A stretch of 13,895 bases of DNA from Planctomycetaceae bacterium. GTDB lineage: Bacteria; Planctomycetota; Planctomycetia; Pirellulales; Pirellulaceae. The notes below the pieces were generated by a model. It saw only the letters and a list, made by a program, of their open reading frames with translations, made no database searches and was not told where the DNA came from. This document shows, piece after piece, positions 13,669 through 13,895 of the stretch. Location of the stretch: positions 1 through 13,895 of the forward strand of contig JABHUV010000354.1 of the NCBI GenBank assembly GCA_018658605.1. Reading direction: 5' to 3'. The translations under genes and the position numbers were made by a program. The number at the start of each line of letters is the position of its first letter. Within the stretch, counting starts at the first letter, position 1.

Positions 13669-13895
13669 TTATGAAGCGAGAATGCCTTTTTTGTAGCGCA
13701 GCCAGGCGATGAACATAAATGCCCAGTTCAAGGCGACGACTAATACAACGCCTCCGATTGCACTAGCGGCGTTGTCACCGGATCCGTAGGAGTGCAATCC
13801 GACTGAGCCGGTATCCGAGAGCATAGGTAATCCAAAATTAACGCCAACCCAGCTCATCATAATCATGGTAAAGCCGAAAATAGTACCCGCGACCA
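13669..13895 (-). CDS. ccsA: Cytochrome c assembly protein CcsA/ResC-like, C-terminal end (truncated by window edge)
   Basis: The minus-strand frame is open to the window end and stops with TAA at 13669-13671, so only about the last 75 residues are seen. The internal Met at 13866 is not the start. A membrane span (VAGTIFGFTMIMMSWVGV) is followed by NFGLP and the motif GLHSYG. A last span (ASAIGGVVLVVALNWAFMF) and a basic end (RYKKG) follow. The YGVNF/GLHSYG-type sequence before the last helix is typical of CcsA/ResC proteins of system II cytochrome c maturation, where a periplasmic histidine in this loop helps bind haem. Haem export and attachment would be the role. The call rests on a short fragment, and the partner CcsB is outside the window. 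Confidence 0.7.
   Translation of the reverse strand, partial: VAGTIFGFTMIMMSWVGVNFGLPMLSDTGSVGLHSYGSGDNAASAIGGVVLVVALNWAFMFIAWLRYKKGILAS

Noticed and set aside
1..13895. CRISPR arrays, tRNA or rRNA genes, insertion sequences
   Set aside because: No regularly spaced direct repeats, cloverleaf-like sequence, rRNA motifs or transposase motifs were found by reading both strands.

Overview
The window looks like ordinary chromosomal DNA of a planctomycete, probably of the Pirellulales. The reasons are the gene set TPR-TPR-ExbB-ExbD-ExbD, the order L31-RF1-PrmC, generally weak Shine-Dalgarno sequences and moderate base composition. This is judged from gene content and protein sequence alone; no database search was run. 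No tRNA, rRNA, CRISPR array, transposase or insertion sequence is visible.

Layout, left to right. (a) Positions 1-3971, plus strand: the 3' end of a TPR-like gene, a secreted TPR protein, a MotA/TolQ/ExbB proton-channel protein with a signal-like segment and acidic linker, and two different ExbD/TolR proteins. Together they read as one envelope energy-transducing operon with dedicated TPR partners but no TonB, TolA or TolB in view. (b) 4006-4944, minus strand: a complete XerC/XerD-type tyrosine recombinase facing the ExbD genes. (c) 4945-5214: a gene-poor gap with a candidate galE promoter. (d) 5215-7472: UDP-glucose 4-epimerase and a PlsC-like acyltransferase coupled through a TAATG stop/start overlap. 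This suggests joint work on an envelope lipid or glycoconjugate. (e) 7681-10104: ribosomal protein L31, release factor 1 and the PrmC methyltransferase that modifies it, a translation block. A possible 35-residue single-membrane-span ORF lies immediately upstream of L31.

(f) 10101-11240, minus strand: chorismate synthase, whose stop codon shares CTAG with that of prmC. (g) 11241-11406: a divergent intergenic region with a perfect AAGTGCA/TGCACTT dyad. (h) 11407-12420: a bile acid:sodium symporter-like (SBF-like) membrane transporter, followed by an 8-bp inverted repeat and T-rich stretch that may be a terminator. (i) 12489-13634: a membrane-anchored protein of uncertain family, vaguely AsmA-like at its N terminus. 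(j) 13669 to the window end, minus strand: the C-terminal end of a CcsA/ResC-like cytochrome c assembly protein.

I see no clearly unprecedented system. The most interesting parts are the ExbB/ExbD/ExbD module with TPR partners, the epimerase-acyltransferase pair, the unassigned envelope protein near the right end, and several dyads and small ORFs between genes. Several start codons are debatable (galE, prfA, xer, the SBF-like transporter and the last full gene); alternatives are given in the entries.
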